A DNA stretch of 64,000 nucleotides from contig DASXLW010000223.1 of assembly GCA_036496025.1 (NCBI GenBank), positions 16,273 through 80,272 on the forward strand. The letters are read 5' to 3'. The DNA comes from PALSA-505 sp036496025. Its GTDB lineage: Bacteria; Actinomycetota; Actinomycetes; Streptosporangiales; Streptosporangiaceae. Each line of letters begins with the position of its first letter. Position 1 is the first letter of the stretch. Below, piece after piece: positions 49,838 to 58,707 of this stretch. The notes under the pieces were generated by a model. That model worked only from the letters and a program-made list of their open reading frames with translations. It did no database searches and was not told the DNA's origin. The translations under genes were made by a program, and so were the position numbers.

Positions 49838-50764
49838 CTAACCGAGCTGCGGGATGACCTCGGCGGCCAGCCGCTCGGCGTGCTCGGCCAGCTCGAACAG
49901 CGGCGTGAATAGGATCAGTTCCGCGCCGGCCTCGGCGACCTGGCGCAGTTCACGGGCGCACTCGGCCGGCGGGCCGGCGACCGCGGCGGCCTCGATGTCC
50001 GGCGACCGGCGCCCGTAAAGCCGCTCCAGCGCGTGGTTGATCCGGTCGCGGGCGCGTCCGGAGCCTGAGTCCATGGCGATGTAGACGCGCTTGGCGATGC
50101 GGAACTCCCCGGCGGGCCGGCCCGACCCGGCCAGCGCCTCGCGCACGACCTGGACCTGGCCGGCGAACTTCCCGGTCGGCGTGGATCCCGCGCCGAAGAA
50201 GCCGTCGCCCAGCCGGACGGCCCGGCGCAGCGCGGCCGGCCCGGATCCGCCGAACCAGATCGGCGGGTGCGGCTGCTGCGCTGGCTTGGGTTCCATCGCC
50301 GCGTCCTTGAGCTGCCAGAACTCCCCGTCGAAGGTGACGCGAGGCTCGGTCCACAGCGCCTTCATCAGCGCGATGCCCTCGGTGAACCGTGCGACGTACC
50401 GGCCGGGATCCACGCCGAAGGCGGCGAACGGCCGGTGCGGGCCGCCAGTGCCCACTCCGATCTCGACCCGGCCGCGGCTGAGCTGGTCCAGCGTGCTCAG
50501 GCTCTTCGCCAGGTGCACCGGACCGTACAGGGTGGATACGAACACCGCGCATCCCAGCCGCAGTTGCCGGGTGCACGCGGCGGCGTAGGTCATGGTCTCG
50601 ATCGGCCCGAGCACGGGGGCCTGGCCCAGCACGTGCTCCTGCGCCCACGCACTGTCGAAGCCCAGTTCCTCGACGCGGGCGAGATAGGCCCCGAACGCCG
50701 CCGGGTCGAACTCGCCGTCGCCGTACAGCTGGGGAATCGCGATCGCGAAGCGCATACGGCGCAT
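49838..50764 (-). CDS. LLM-class F420-dependent oxidoreductase
   Basis: A 308-residue bacterial-luciferase-like protein. RFAIAIPQLYGDGEFDPAAF starts the barrel; LGCAVFVSTLYGPVHLAKSL and GRVEIGVGTGGP are the F420-binding side; PPIWFGGSGPAALRRAVRLGDG is the insertion typical of TIGR03619/03621-like members. ATG 50764 is used, with 50755 an alternative. It starts 20 nt after the PPOX gene stop, so two F420 proteins share one transcript. The substrate is unknown. Confidence 0.92.
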   Translation of the reverse strand: MRRMRFAIAIPQLYGDGEFDPAAFGAYLARVEELGFDSAWAQEHVLGQAPVLGPIETMTYAAACTRQLRLGCAVFVSTLYGPVHLAKSLSTLDQLSRGRVEIGVGTGGPHRPFAAFGVDPGRYVARFTEGIALMKALWTEPRVTFDGEFWQLKDAAMEPKPAQQPHPPIWFGGSGPAALRRAVRLGDGFFGAGSTPTGKFAGQVQVVREALAGSGRPAGEFRIAKRVYIAMDSGSGRARDRINHALERLYGRRSPDIEAAAVAGPPAECARELRQVAEAGAELILFTPLFELAEHAERLAAEVIPQLG

Positions 50765-50784
50765 GTTAGCGGCCAGGACGCGGT

Positions 50785-51222
50785 CTAGTTGCTGTACACC
50801 CGGTCCGGCTCGATGAGGACGGCGGCGCGCCGCTGCTCGGCCATGACCCGGTCGTACTCGGCCCAGTCGTCATGCTCGCCGCCGGCCGCCGTGAACACCT
50901 CGCGCCGCAGCAGCCGCAGCCGCTCGGCGTCCAGCCACGGCCGGGGATCATCGGGACCGGCAAGCTCGGCGTGCCCCTCCACGGTGGCCCACCGCCAGCC
51001 GTTCCTGAAGGTCACTGTCACCTGGGGCCGGGCCCGCAGGTTAGCCAGCTTCACCGGCCCGTACGTGACGAAGGCCAGCACCGGCCGGCCCGTGGCCGGA
51101 TGCGGCAGCACGCCCGCGTTGACCACCGAGGACTGGATCGTGCTGTCCGCCCGCAGCGTCGATACCACCGCCAGCCCCCGCTCATCACGGGCGAGCGCGG
51201 CGGCTTCGTTCAGGGTCGTCAT
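50785..51222 (-). CDS. PPOX-class F420-dependent oxidoreductase
   Basis: A 145-residue split-barrel protein of the F420-binding PNPOx-like type: GLAVVSTLRADSTIQSSVVN, then PVKLANLRARPQVTVTFRNG, the phosphate-side strand. The start has AAGGAC close upstream. Only 33 bp separate it from the divergent methyltransferase start, so the two promoters must overlap. Paired with an LLM F420 enzyme, it may reduce or protect against the same compound class. Confidence 0.93.
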   Translation of the reverse strand: MTTLNEAAALARDERGLAVVSTLRADSTIQSSVVNAGVLPHPATGRPVLAFVTYGPVKLANLRARPQVTVTFRNGWRWATVEGHAELAGPDDPRPWLDAERLRLLRREVFTAAGGEHDDWAEYDRVMAEQRRAAVLIEPDRVYSN

Positions 51223-51255
51223 CGGTTGTCCTTACTGGTCGGCCAGACTGGTGCG

Positions 51256-51870
51256 ATGGGTTTCTATCAGAACCGGATTCTCCCGCGTATCACCAATGCC
51301 GCGCTGGGCGGCCGCGAATTTGCGCGCGTCCGGCAGCGCGTGACCGCGCGCCTGGCCGGGGAGGTGCTCGAAGTCGGATTCGGTTCGGGGCTCAACGTGC
51401 CGTACTACCCGGCAGAAGTAAAACGGGTCCGCGCGGTCGACCCGGCGACGACGGGCCGGAAGCTAGCGGCCAGGCGGCTGGCGGCCAGCCCGGTGCCGGT
51501 CGAGTTCGTCGGCCTGGACGGCCGGGCGCTGCCGGTGGAATCCGGCAGCGTCGATCACGTCCTGATTACCTGGACGATGTGCACGATCCCCGACGTGCAG
51601 ACCGCGGTGGCGGAGATGCACCGGGTGCTGCGCCCGGGCGGGGAACTGCATTTCGCGGAGCACGGCCGCTCACCGGATCCCGGCGTCGCCCGCTGGCAGG
51701 ATCGCCTCACGCCCCTGCAGCGCTTCCTCTACGCGGGCTGTCACCTCAACCGGCCCATCGATCACCTGGTCACGCAGGCAGGATTCCGCATGACCCGGCT
51801 GCAGAACTTCTACTTCCCGGGGCCGAAGCCGTTCGGGTACACCTACGAAGGCGTCGCGGCCAAGGCCTGA
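51256..51870 (+). CDS. SAM-dependent methyltransferase
   Basis: A 204-residue class I methyltransferase. VLEVGFGSGLNVPYYP is the glycine-rich SAM loop, VRAVDPATTGR the acidic ribose position, VDHVLITWTMCTIPD motif post-II and EMHRVLRPGGELHFAEHG motif III. UbiE/small-lipid type. The ATG has only a weak ribosome site and lies 33 bp from the divergent PPOX start, so leaderless expression is possible. Followed after 28 nt by the acyl-CoA dehydrogenase-like gene. Confidence 0.92.
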   Translation: MGFYQNRILPRITNAALGGREFARVRQRVTARLAGEVLEVGFGSGLNVPYYPAEVKRVRAVDPATTGRKLAARRLAASPVPVEFVGLDGRALPVESGSVDHVLITWTMCTIPDVQTAVAEMHRVLRPGGELHFAEHGRSPDPGVARWQDRLTPLQRFLYAGCHLNRPIDHLVTQAGFRMTRLQNFYFPGPKPFGYTYEGVAAKA

Positions 51871-51898
51871 TCAGGCCGCCAGGACAGGTGAGCGCAGC

Positions 51899-52927
51899 AT
51901 GACAGGCGCAGCACCCGCACCGCGCGGCCAGCGCGAACTGCTGGACCGGGCCCGGGACATAGCCGACACCGTCCTGTTCCCGGCCGCGCTGGACGTGGAC
52001 GCCGGCCCGCGGGTGCCGTCCGGGCATCTCGACCTGCTGGCCACGGAGGGCTTCTACGGGCTGGCCGTCCCGGCCGAGGCGGGCGGGGCCGGCGCCGACT
52101 ACCCGGCCCTCTGCCTGATCGCGGAGGCATTCGCCAGCGGCTGCCTGACGACCGCTTTCGTCTGGATGCAGCACCAGGGTGCGGTCCGGCGAGTGGCCGA
52201 AGGGCCCGCCGGGCTGCGCGAGTCACGTCTCGGCCCGCTGGGGCGGGGCGAGCACCGGGCCGGGGTGGCGCTGGGCGGCACCCTGCCCGGGCCGGCCAGG
52301 CTGCGTGCGCGCCGGGTATCCGGCGGCTACCTGCTCGACGGCCACTCCCCGTGGGTGACCGGCTGGGGGATGATCGACACACTCGCGGTGGCCGCGCGGG
52401 ACGAGCGGGACGTCCTGGTCTGGAGCCTGACCGACGCGGCCGAGAGCGCCACGCTGAGCGTGCAGCCGCTGCACATGGTGGCGGCCTCGGCCAGCGGCAC
52501 GGTCACGGCCCGGTTCGCCGGGCACTTCGTGCCGGACCATCAGGTGCTGGGCAGGCAGCCGTTCGCCGAGTTCGGCCCGCAGGACGCGGCTGGCCTGCGG
52601 CTGAACGGGTCGCTCGCGCTGGGCGTGCTCGGCCGTTGCCGGGCACTGCTCGGCCCGAGCGGGCTGGACGGGCAGGCCGAGGCCTGCCGCGCCGACCTGG
52701 ACGAGGCCACGCCGCAGCGACTGCCGGCGGCCCGCGCCGCCGCGGCCGAGCTGACCATGCGCGCGGCTACGGCGCTCCTGGTCCACGTGGGCAGCCAGGG
52801 GATCCTTCGTGACCAGCACGCGCAGCGGCTGGTCAGGGAGGCTATGTTCCTGCTCGTGTTCGGCTCCAGGCCGCCGATCAAGGCCGAGCTGCTGGCCCGG
52901 CTGACGGCGACGGCGGCTACCCGCTGA
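51899..52927 (+). CDS. acyl-CoA dehydrogenase-like flavoprotein
   Basis: A 342-residue, slightly short member of the acyl-CoA dehydrogenase superfamily: the N-terminal helical domain contains FYGLAVPAEAGGAGADYPAL, the beta domain SGGYLLDGHSPWVTGWGMID, and the C-terminal helices VGSQGILRDQHAQRLVREAM. The C-terminal catalytic Glu of true dehydrogenases is not evident, and the loops are abbreviated, so it may be a monooxygenase-like or degenerate member. It is co-transcribed with the methyltransferase. Confidence 0.85.
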   Translation: MTGAAPAPRGQRELLDRARDIADTVLFPAALDVDAGPRVPSGHLDLLATEGFYGLAVPAEAGGAGADYPALCLIAEAFASGCLTTAFVWMQHQGAVRRVAEGPAGLRESRLGPLGRGEHRAGVALGGTLPGPARLRARRVSGGYLLDGHSPWVTGWGMIDTLAVAARDERDVLVWSLTDAAESATLSVQPLHMVAASASGTVTARFAGHFVPDHQVLGRQPFAEFGPQDAAGLRLNGSLALGVLGRCRALLGPSGLDGQAEACRADLDEATPQRLPAARAAAAELTMRAATALLVHVGSQGILRDQHAQRLVREAMFLLVFGSRPPIKAELLARLTATAATR

Positions 52928-52954
52928 CGGTGCCGGGCACCCGGTCGCGGCCGT

Positions 52955-53749
52955 TCAGAAGATCCCGCGCAACAGGCCGCCGTCGACGGCCACCGTGAGG
53001 CCGGTCAGGTAGGAGGCGGGAGCCGAGCAGAGGAACGCCACCAGCTGACCCATGTCCGCGGGCTCTCCGACCCGTCCCAGCGGGATGTCCCTGGCCATCT
53101 CCGTCTGAACCAGGTCATCCACGTTCGTCCCGGTCTGGCGGGCCGTCTCGGCGAACAGGTTGCGCAGCCGGTCGGTGAGGATCCGTCCGGGCAGCACGTT
53201 GTGCACCGTGATCCGGTCGGGAGCCAGCTCGGCCGCGAGGGTCTTGGCCAGGCCGGCCACCCCGGCCCGCAGGCTGTTGGACAGGATCAGCCCGGGCAGC
53301 GGCTCCTTCGCCGAGGTTGACTCGACGTTGACGATGCGGCCGCGGCCGCTGGCCCGCAGGTGCGGCAGCGCGGCGCGCACCATCCGGACCACGCTGAGCA
53401 GCAGCAGGTCGAACGCCTGCTGCCAGGCCGCGTCGTCGTGATCGGCGAACGTGCCGAACGGCGGCCCGCCGCTGTTGTTCACCAGGATGTCCAGTCCGCC
53501 GAAGCGCTGCACCGCGATCGTCACCAGATGCCCGGCGGCGCCGGGGTCGGTAACGTCGGCCGCCACCCCGACGACCTGGGCGCCGTGCGCCGCGGCGATC
53601 TCCCGCGCGGCGCGGTCGATCTCCTCCTGGTTCCTGGACGAGATCACCACGCGCACCCCCTCGGCGGCGAGCGCCTCGGCGATGGCCCGGCCCATGCCGC
53701 GGCTGGCCGCGTTGACCAGCGCGACCCGTCCCTGCAGCTGATAATCCAC
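52955..53749 (-). CDS. SDR-family protein lacking the Tyr-x-x-x-Lys motif
   Basis: A 264-residue short-chain dehydrogenase-like protein with a GTG start. The Rossmann motif is altered (NAASRGMG, first Gly replaced by Asn13) while NNSGG at 91-95 is kept. At the catalytic site S144 is present, but the expected Tyr and Lys positions 157 and 161 read Ser and Arg (SNSLR). This matches a known divergent SDR subgroup related to 3-oxoacyl reductases whose members lack the standard tetrad. The reaction is uncertain. It faces the acyl-CoA dehydrogenase-like gene tail to tail. Confidence 0.9.
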   Translation of the reverse strand: MDYQLQGRVALVNAASRGMGRAIAEALAAEGVRVVISSRNQEEIDRAAREIAAAHGAQVVGVAADVTDPGAAGHLVTIAVQRFGGLDILVNNSGGPPFGTFADHDDAAWQQAFDLLLLSVVRMVRAALPHLRASGRGRIVNVESTSAKEPLPGLILSNSLRAGVAGLAKTLAAELAPDRITVHNVLPGRILTDRLRNLFAETARQTGTNVDDLVQTEMARDIPLGRVGEPADMGQLVAFLCSAPASYLTGLTVAVDGGLLRGIF

Positions 53750-53792
53750 CGTGGCAGTGTAATCAGCGCGGCCCGGAGTGATCAGCGGATAC

Positions 53793-54272
53793 TCAGCAGA
53801 TGACCGGGGCGACCTGGATACCGTGCGACGCGCAGAAGTCCACGTATCTGCGGAGCTTCGTCTCCGCCGTCTCTACGTGGTCCACCTCCCCGCCTGGCCC
53901 CAGGTACTCGATCGGCCCGTGCACGGAAAACAGCGTGACCGTCTCCTCGTCGCCCAGGGTCACCAGCGTGTGCACGTCACCGGCCGGCTCGTATACGTAG
54001 CTTCCCGGCCGGGCCGCCCAGTCGTGCTCCAGGTAGCGCCACCGGCCGCCGACCACCCAGGCCTCGACCGGGGCGACGTGCCGGTGCAGGCCGACGGTCC
54101 CGCGCCCGGTCACCCGGATCAGGTTGGTCCAGCTGCCGGGGCCGAGGGAGATCCGCAGCGGCCGGAACCAGACGCCGCTGGCCTGCGGGACCCAGGGAAT
54201 GTCATCGGGGTCCAGCAGCAGGTCGCCGGCCGACTGCCGCAGGCCCAGGGCGATGGCCTCCTCCATCCTCAT
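53793..54272 (-). CDS. cupin protein, dihydroxyacetophenone-dioxygenase-like
   Basis: A 159-residue cupin from the ATG at 54272 (AGGA 8 nt upstream; other ATGs at 54266 and 54281). GLHRHVAPVEAWVVGGRWRY carries His/Glu metal ligands of cupin motif 1, and GSYVYEPAGDVHTLVTLGD the motif-2 His. Closest in look to 2,4'-dihydroxyacetophenone dioxygenase-family cupins, which cleave a C-C bond with iron, but substrate assignment from this is weak. It lies 43 nt from the SDR start and diverges from DUF5996. Confidence 0.85.
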   Translation of the reverse strand: MRMEEAIALGLRQSAGDLLLDPDDIPWVPQASGVWFRPLRISLGPGSWTNLIRVTGRGTVGLHRHVAPVEAWVVGGRWRYLEHDWAARPGSYVYEPAGDVHTLVTLGDEETVTLFSVHGPIEYLGPGGEVDHVETAETKLRRYVDFCASHGIQVAPVIC

Positions 54273-54347
54273 GCGCCTCATCCTGGCAGGCGGCCCCGGC
54301 GCCGCCCCCGCTGGCGGCCACTTCCGCCTCCTGGCAGGCTGTAACAG

Positions 54348-55292
54348 GTGACCTCGCAACCAGGCGGGCCCGGTCCCGCCACCGCATCGCGGCCGTCGTG
54401 GCCGGAGCTGCCGCTGGCCGAGTGGCAGGCCACCCGGGACACGCTGCAGCTATGGACCCAGATCGTCGGCAAGGTGCGAATGGCCAACGAACCGACGGTC
54501 AACCACTGGTGGAATGTCACGCTCTACCTGGCGGCGCGCGGGTTGACCACCTCGCTCATGCCGCACCCGGCCGGCCCGAGCTTCCAGATCGACTTCGACT
54601 TCCGCCGTCACCAGCTCGACGTCGTGACCAGCGCGGGAACGGCCCGCTCGGTGGCCCTGGCCGCCCGTCCGGTGGCCGATTTCTACGCCGAGGTGACCCG
54701 GGGCCTGGACGAGCTGGGCGTCGGCACCGAGATCTGGCCCGTTCCGGTGGAGATCGAGGGTGCCATACCGTTCCCCGGCGATCGCGTGCACGCGTCCTAC
54801 GACGGCGAGCAGGCGCGGCGGTTCTGGCTGGCCCTGGTGGAGATCGAGCGGATCTTCAAGGTCTTCCGCGGCCGGTTCATCGGCAAGGCCAGCCCGGTTC
54901 ACCTGTTCTGGGGCGGGCTGGACCTGGCGGTGACGCGGTTCTCCGGACGGCCCGCACCGCCGCATCCCGGCCGGCCGCCGAACTGCGGGCCGCACGTGAT
55001 GCTCGAGGCGTATTCACACGAGGTGAGCAGCGCCGGCTACTGGCCGGGCGGGGAAGGACAGGGCTTCTTCTACTCCTACTCCTACCCCGAACCAGACGGG
55101 TACCGGGACTCTGCGGTCCGTCCCGCGGACGCCTTCTACAGCCAGGAGCTGGGCGAGTTCCTGCTGCCCTACGAGGCGGCGGCGGCCAGGGACAATCCGG
55201 GACAGGTCCTGCTCGAGTTCCTGCAAAGCACCTACGAGGCAGCCGCCAACTGCGCATCGTGGGACCGTGCGGCGCTGGAGCGCCATGGCTAA
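54348..55292 (+). CDS. DUF5996 family protein
   Basis: A 314-residue protein of the DUF5996 family, recognised by WPELPLAEWQATRDTLQLWT, NHWWNVTLYLAARGLTTSLM, SPVHLFWGGLDLAVTRFSGR and EAYSHEVSSAGYWPG. The family is soluble and widespread in soil bacteria, with no known function; conserved Trp and His residues suggest a binding or catalytic pocket. GTG start. It is 73 nt upstream of corA and may share its transcript. Confidence 0.92.
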   Translation: MTSQPGGPGPATASRPSWPELPLAEWQATRDTLQLWTQIVGKVRMANEPTVNHWWNVTLYLAARGLTTSLMPHPAGPSFQIDFDFRRHQLDVVTSAGTARSVALAARPVADFYAEVTRGLDELGVGTEIWPVPVEIEGAIPFPGDRVHASYDGEQARRFWLALVEIERIFKVFRGRFIGKASPVHLFWGGLDLAVTRFSGRPAPPHPGRPPNCGPHVMLEAYSHEVSSAGYWPGGEGQGFFYSYSYPEPDGYRDSAVRPADAFYSQELGEFLLPYEAAAARDNPGQVLLEFLQSTYEAAANCASWDRAALERHG

Positions 55293-55365
55293 ACCGGCGC
55301 GGCCGGGGAAGCCGCCATGGCAGCGGGCCGGCGCGTCCGGCCCGTGGGCGACGAAAGGAACCACC

Positions 55366-56436
55366 ATGACCGGCGAGCAGCCCGAACAGCCATCGACCTT
55401 CGTCGGCCGCGACCCGGCCACGGTGGCCTCCGCGGCGATCTGCGATACCACGCCGACCAAGTGCCAGGCGCGCACCCGGCTTTACCGGCACGGAAACCTG
55501 GAGATGTCCGGCTTCCCCGTGGCCGATATCAGCGACTACCTGGTCGACGAGTCGTCCGTGGTCTGGCTCGACCTGCGCGATCCGGACCGCGAAGATCTCG
55601 AGGTGCTCAGCAGCGAGTTCGGCCTGCATCCGCTGGCCATCGAGGACGCGGTGATGGAGCACGAACGGCCCAAGCTGGACCGGTACCGCAGCCATCTGTT
55701 TCTCACCGCCTACGCCGTCCATCTGGACATCGACACCGGCCAGCTGGCCACGAGCGAGCTGTCGGCCTTTATCACCAAACAGGCCCTGATCACCGTGCGC
55801 AAGAATGACGGGCTGGACATCGGCTCCGTCCTGGACTACTGGGACGCCAGCCCCGACCTGGCCAAGTTCGGGGTCGGCTTCCTGCTGTACGGGCTGATCG
55901 ACAACATCGTGGACGGCCACTTCGCGGCCGTGCAGAGCCTGGACGACGCGATCGAGAGCCTGGAAGACCAGCTTTTCGCGGACAAGCCCATGGACCAGGT
56001 GGTCCAGCGGCGCAGCTTCGAGCTGCGCAAGAGCCTGGTCCTGCTGCGCCGCGTCGTGCTGCCGATGCGGGAGGTGGTCAACACCCTGATCCGGCGTGAC
56101 CTGCAGGTCGTCAGCGATGCGCTGCACCCCTACTACCAGGACGTCTACGACCACGTGCTGCGGGCCACCGAGTGGACGGAGAGCCTGCGCGACCTGGTCA
56201 CGACGATCCTGGAGACGAACCTGACCATCCAGAGCAACCGGCTGAACACCATCACGAAGAAGGTCACCGGCTGGGCCGCGATCGTCGCCGTGCCCACCCT
56301 GATCACCGGCTACTACGGCATGAACGTGCCCTATCCGGGCTTCGGCAACGAATGGGGCCTGGGATTCTCGATCGGGCTCATCGTCGTCATCGCTACGGCG
56401 CTGTACGTCGTCTTCCGGCGCAAGGACTGGATTTAG
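55366..56436 (+). CDS. corA: CorA-family Mg2+/Co2+ channel
   Basis: A 356-residue CorA: a cytoplasmic alpha/beta domain and long stalk helix to about residue 290, then two C-terminal membrane helices with the YGMNVPYPG filter sequence between them and a basic tail (FRRKDW). The ATG has AAGGAA 5-6 nt upstream. Forms a pentameric channel for Mg2+ entry. No M-box riboswitch or other leader structure was recognised in the short spacer, so regulation is unknown. Confidence 0.96.
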   Translation: MTGEQPEQPSTFVGRDPATVASAAICDTTPTKCQARTRLYRHGNLEMSGFPVADISDYLVDESSVVWLDLRDPDREDLEVLSSEFGLHPLAIEDAVMEHERPKLDRYRSHLFLTAYAVHLDIDTGQLATSELSAFITKQALITVRKNDGLDIGSVLDYWDASPDLAKFGVGFLLYGLIDNIVDGHFAAVQSLDDAIESLEDQLFADKPMDQVVQRRSFELRKSLVLLRRVVLPMREVVNTLIRRDLQVVSDALHPYYQDVYDHVLRATEWTESLRDLVTTILETNLTIQSNRLNTITKKVTGWAAIVAVPTLITGYYGMNVPYPGFGNEWGLGFSIGLIVVIATALYVVFRRKDWI

Positions 56437-56463
56437 CGCGGCGACCGCCCGGTCGCACCGGCT

Positions 56464-57441
56464 TCAGGACCGCAGCTTGGGCAGCACCTCGCTGCCGATC
56501 ATCGCGATCGTGGCCAGCGGGTCGCCCGTGCAGACCTGGATCGAGACGATGTCGGCGCCGACGTCGCGGACCAGCGGCTGGTAGGCCTCCACCAACGCGG
56601 CAGGATCGGGGGGGAGGCATGCGTAGCTGCCCATCACCTCGGCCCGGTCCATCTCGTCCGCCCGGGCCCGCAGCTCGGCCGGGTCGGCCGCGGCGAGCCG
56701 GCCGGGAGCGCGCAGCCCGCGCATCGGCGACAGCGCCTGCCAGATCTCGTCCTCACTGCCCCCCAGCGCGGTCCACCGGGTAGCCATCACCAGCTGCGAG
56801 GCGCCCCGCTCCGCGGCCGCGCGCCGGTACGGCTCGATGACGTTTGCCACCGTGTCCTCCGGCTTCTTCACGCTGGTGATCAGGCCATCGGCGAACCGCC
56901 CCGCGAACGCGGCCGACTTCGGGCCACCCGCGGCCATCAGCACCGGCACCTGGTGCACCGGAGGGGAGTACAGACGCGCGCGGTCCGTCCGGTAAAAGGC
57001 GCCATCGAACGTCAGCTTCTCGCCGGCGAACAACCGGTGGATGATCTCCAGCCCCTCCTGCATGCGGTCCTGCCGCTCGCGGTAGGGCGGGAAGTCGAAG
57101 CCCAGCGGTCGCTCGTTGATGGCCTCGCCGGTCCCGACCCCCAGCAGGAACCGGCCGCCGGACAAGCGGTCCACGGTGGCGGCGGCCTGGGCGATCAGGC
57201 CGGGGTGGTAGTGGAACAGCGGACAGGTGACGGAGGTCCCGAGCTGCACCCGCCGGGTCCGGGCGGCCACCGCGCCCAGCCAGGACCAGACGAAGCCCGC
57301 CGCCGAATTGTCGTCCACCCAGGGATGGAAGTGGTCCGACCCGAGCACCACGTCGAACCCGGCCTCCTCGGCCGCGACCGCCTGCTCGACCAGCTCCTCG
57401 GGCTGGTAGGACTCGTGGCTGCACAGCCAGGCGAATTTCAC
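56464..57441 (-). CDS. LLM-class F420 oxidoreductase, FGD-like branch
   Basis: A 325-residue protein of the glucose-6-phosphate-dehydrogenase-related F420 branch: FAWLCSHESYQPEELVEQA, VVLGSDHFHPWVDD with the active-site His pair, LGTSVTCPLFHYHPGLIAQA, and GRFLLGVGTGEAINE. True FGD enzymes share this look, but phosphate-binding residues cannot be confirmed here, so an FGD-like dehydrogenase of unknown alcohol or sugar is safest. Convergent with corA. Its upstream 169-bp spacer to DUF2461 holds divergent promoters. Confidence 0.92.
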   Translation of the reverse strand: MKFAWLCSHESYQPEELVEQAVAAEEAGFDVVLGSDHFHPWVDDNSAAGFVWSWLGAVAARTRRVQLGTSVTCPLFHYHPGLIAQAAATVDRLSGGRFLLGVGTGEAINERPLGFDFPPYRERQDRMQEGLEIIHRLFAGEKLTFDGAFYRTDRARLYSPPVHQVPVLMAAGGPKSAAFAGRFADGLITSVKKPEDTVANVIEPYRRAAAERGASQLVMATRWTALGGSEDEIWQALSPMRGLRAPGRLAAADPAELRARADEMDRAEVMGSYACLPPDPAALVEAYQPLVRDVGADIVSIQVCTGDPLATIAMIGSEVLPKLRS

Positions 57442-57610
57442 GCAATCACCCGAATCTCAGCGGCGGCTTCGACCCCGTTCGGCTCCATGGCCCGGATCGT
57501 ATCAATGCCCCCGGGCGCCCCGGCCGGCCGATGCGCCCGGTACGGACCGGGCCTCGCGAGTAGCATGACCGGGCAGATCGAAATCCCTGGCCAGCTGATC
57601 GGGGGGACCG

Positions 57611-58249
57611 GTGAGGTTCAACGGGTGGCCTGCCGAGGCGCTGGAGTTTTACGAAGGCCTGGCGGCCGACAACACCAAGTCCTACTGGACCGCGCACAAG
57701 GCCGGCTACGAGCGGGACGTACACGCGCCGATGGCCGCGCTGCTCGCGGATCTGGAGCCTGAGTTCGGCGAGGGAAGGATCTTCCGCCCCTACCGCGATG
57801 TCCGGTTCAGCGCCGACAAATCGCCGTACAAGACGGCGATAGGCGCCACGCTGGCCTGCGGCGGCTACATCCAGCTGTCCGCCGCCGGGCTCGCGGCGGG
57901 CAGCGGGATGCACCAGATGGCCCCCGATCAGCTGGAGCGCTATCGCCGCGCGGTCGCCGACGATCTGTCCGGCGAGGAACTGCGCAAGGTCATCGCCGGG
58001 ATCGAACAGCACGACATCGCGGTCACCGGTCACGAGAGCCTGAAGACCGCGCCGCGCGGCTACCCCAGGGACCACCCTCGCGCCGACCTGCTGCGGCACA
58101 AGGGCCTGACCGCGTGGCAGGAGTGGCCGGCTGCCGCCTGGCTGGGCACGGCGGCGGCCCAGGGCCGGGTGGCCGGGTTCCTGCGCGCCACCCGCCCGCT
58201 CTGCGAGTGGCTGGACGCCCGCGTCGGCGACAGCGAGATGGCCAGGTAG
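57611..58249 (+). CDS. DUF2461 family protein
   Basis: A 212-residue DUF2461 protein: LEFYEGLAADNTKSYWTAHK, then RPYRDVRFSADKSPYKTAIG, and AAGSGMHQMAPDQLERYRRA. The family is found in many bacteria and fungi with unknown function; the RFSADKSPYK segment looks like a nucleotide- or phosphate-binding turn. GTG start with GGGGACC upstream. It diverges from the FGD-like oxidoreductase. Confidence 0.94.
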   Translation: MRFNGWPAEALEFYEGLAADNTKSYWTAHKAGYERDVHAPMAALLADLEPEFGEGRIFRPYRDVRFSADKSPYKTAIGATLACGGYIQLSAAGLAAGSGMHQMAPDQLERYRRAVADDLSGEELRKVIAGIEQHDIAVTGHESLKTAPRGYPRDHPRADLLRHKGLTAWQEWPAAAWLGTAAAQGRVAGFLRATRPLCEWLDARVGDSEMAR

Positions 58250-58298
58250 GCGCCGGCGGCCTGGCGCCGGCGGCCCGGTGCCGACGGCCGAGCGGCAG

Positions 58299-58493
58299 CT
58301 ACAGGTCGTCCGGGGGAGCGTTCGTGTCGCGGAGGGCGGCGCGCAGCGCAGTCTCCGCGGCGTCGGCCGCGGTCCGCGCCGTCAGCGCGTTCGTGTGCGC
58401 ACGGTCGATGTGACCCAGGCCGATGCAGTCGAACGCCACCTGGGCGTCGTGAATCGCCTGCTCGAGCTGGCGCGAGGCCTCCTCAAGGCTCAT
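58299..58493 (-). CDS. 64-residue helical protein
   Basis: A short gene started at the ATG at 58493, because AGGAGG lies 7 nt upstream; a frame extending to 58535 is less likely. The product (SLEEASRQLEQAIHDAQVAF ... HIDRAHTNALTARTAADAAE) is one or two amphipathic helices rich in Ala and Asp, soluble, and may dimerise as a helical hairpin. No family is recognised. It is isolated between DUF2461 and the biotin carboxylase gene and has the opposite orientation to both. Confidence 0.6.
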   Translation of the reverse strand: MSLEEASRQLEQAIHDAQVAFDCIGLGHIDRAHTNALTARTAADAAETALRAALRDTNAPPDDL

Positions 58494-58707
58494 CGTGTCC
58501 CTCCTGGTGGTCCCGGCCGCAGTCCTGTACGTCACCGCATGTCACCGGCAGGATAGCGTCGGCCCGCCGGACGCGGGCCCGGTCGCGTGATTGAACCGGG
58601 CGACGACCAGCCGGAAAGCCGGCCGGGGCCGTCGGTAGGGTTGTCACGGCAGCCCGGACCCAGGCACACCGAGGCCGGACCCACGCGCACCAGCCGGAGG
58701 GCAGCAG

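Noticed and set aside
58403..58425. A further copy of the GGTCGATG element (CGGTCGATGTGACC)
   Set aside because: It matches only the left half, lacks the CATCG arm, and lies inside a coding region.
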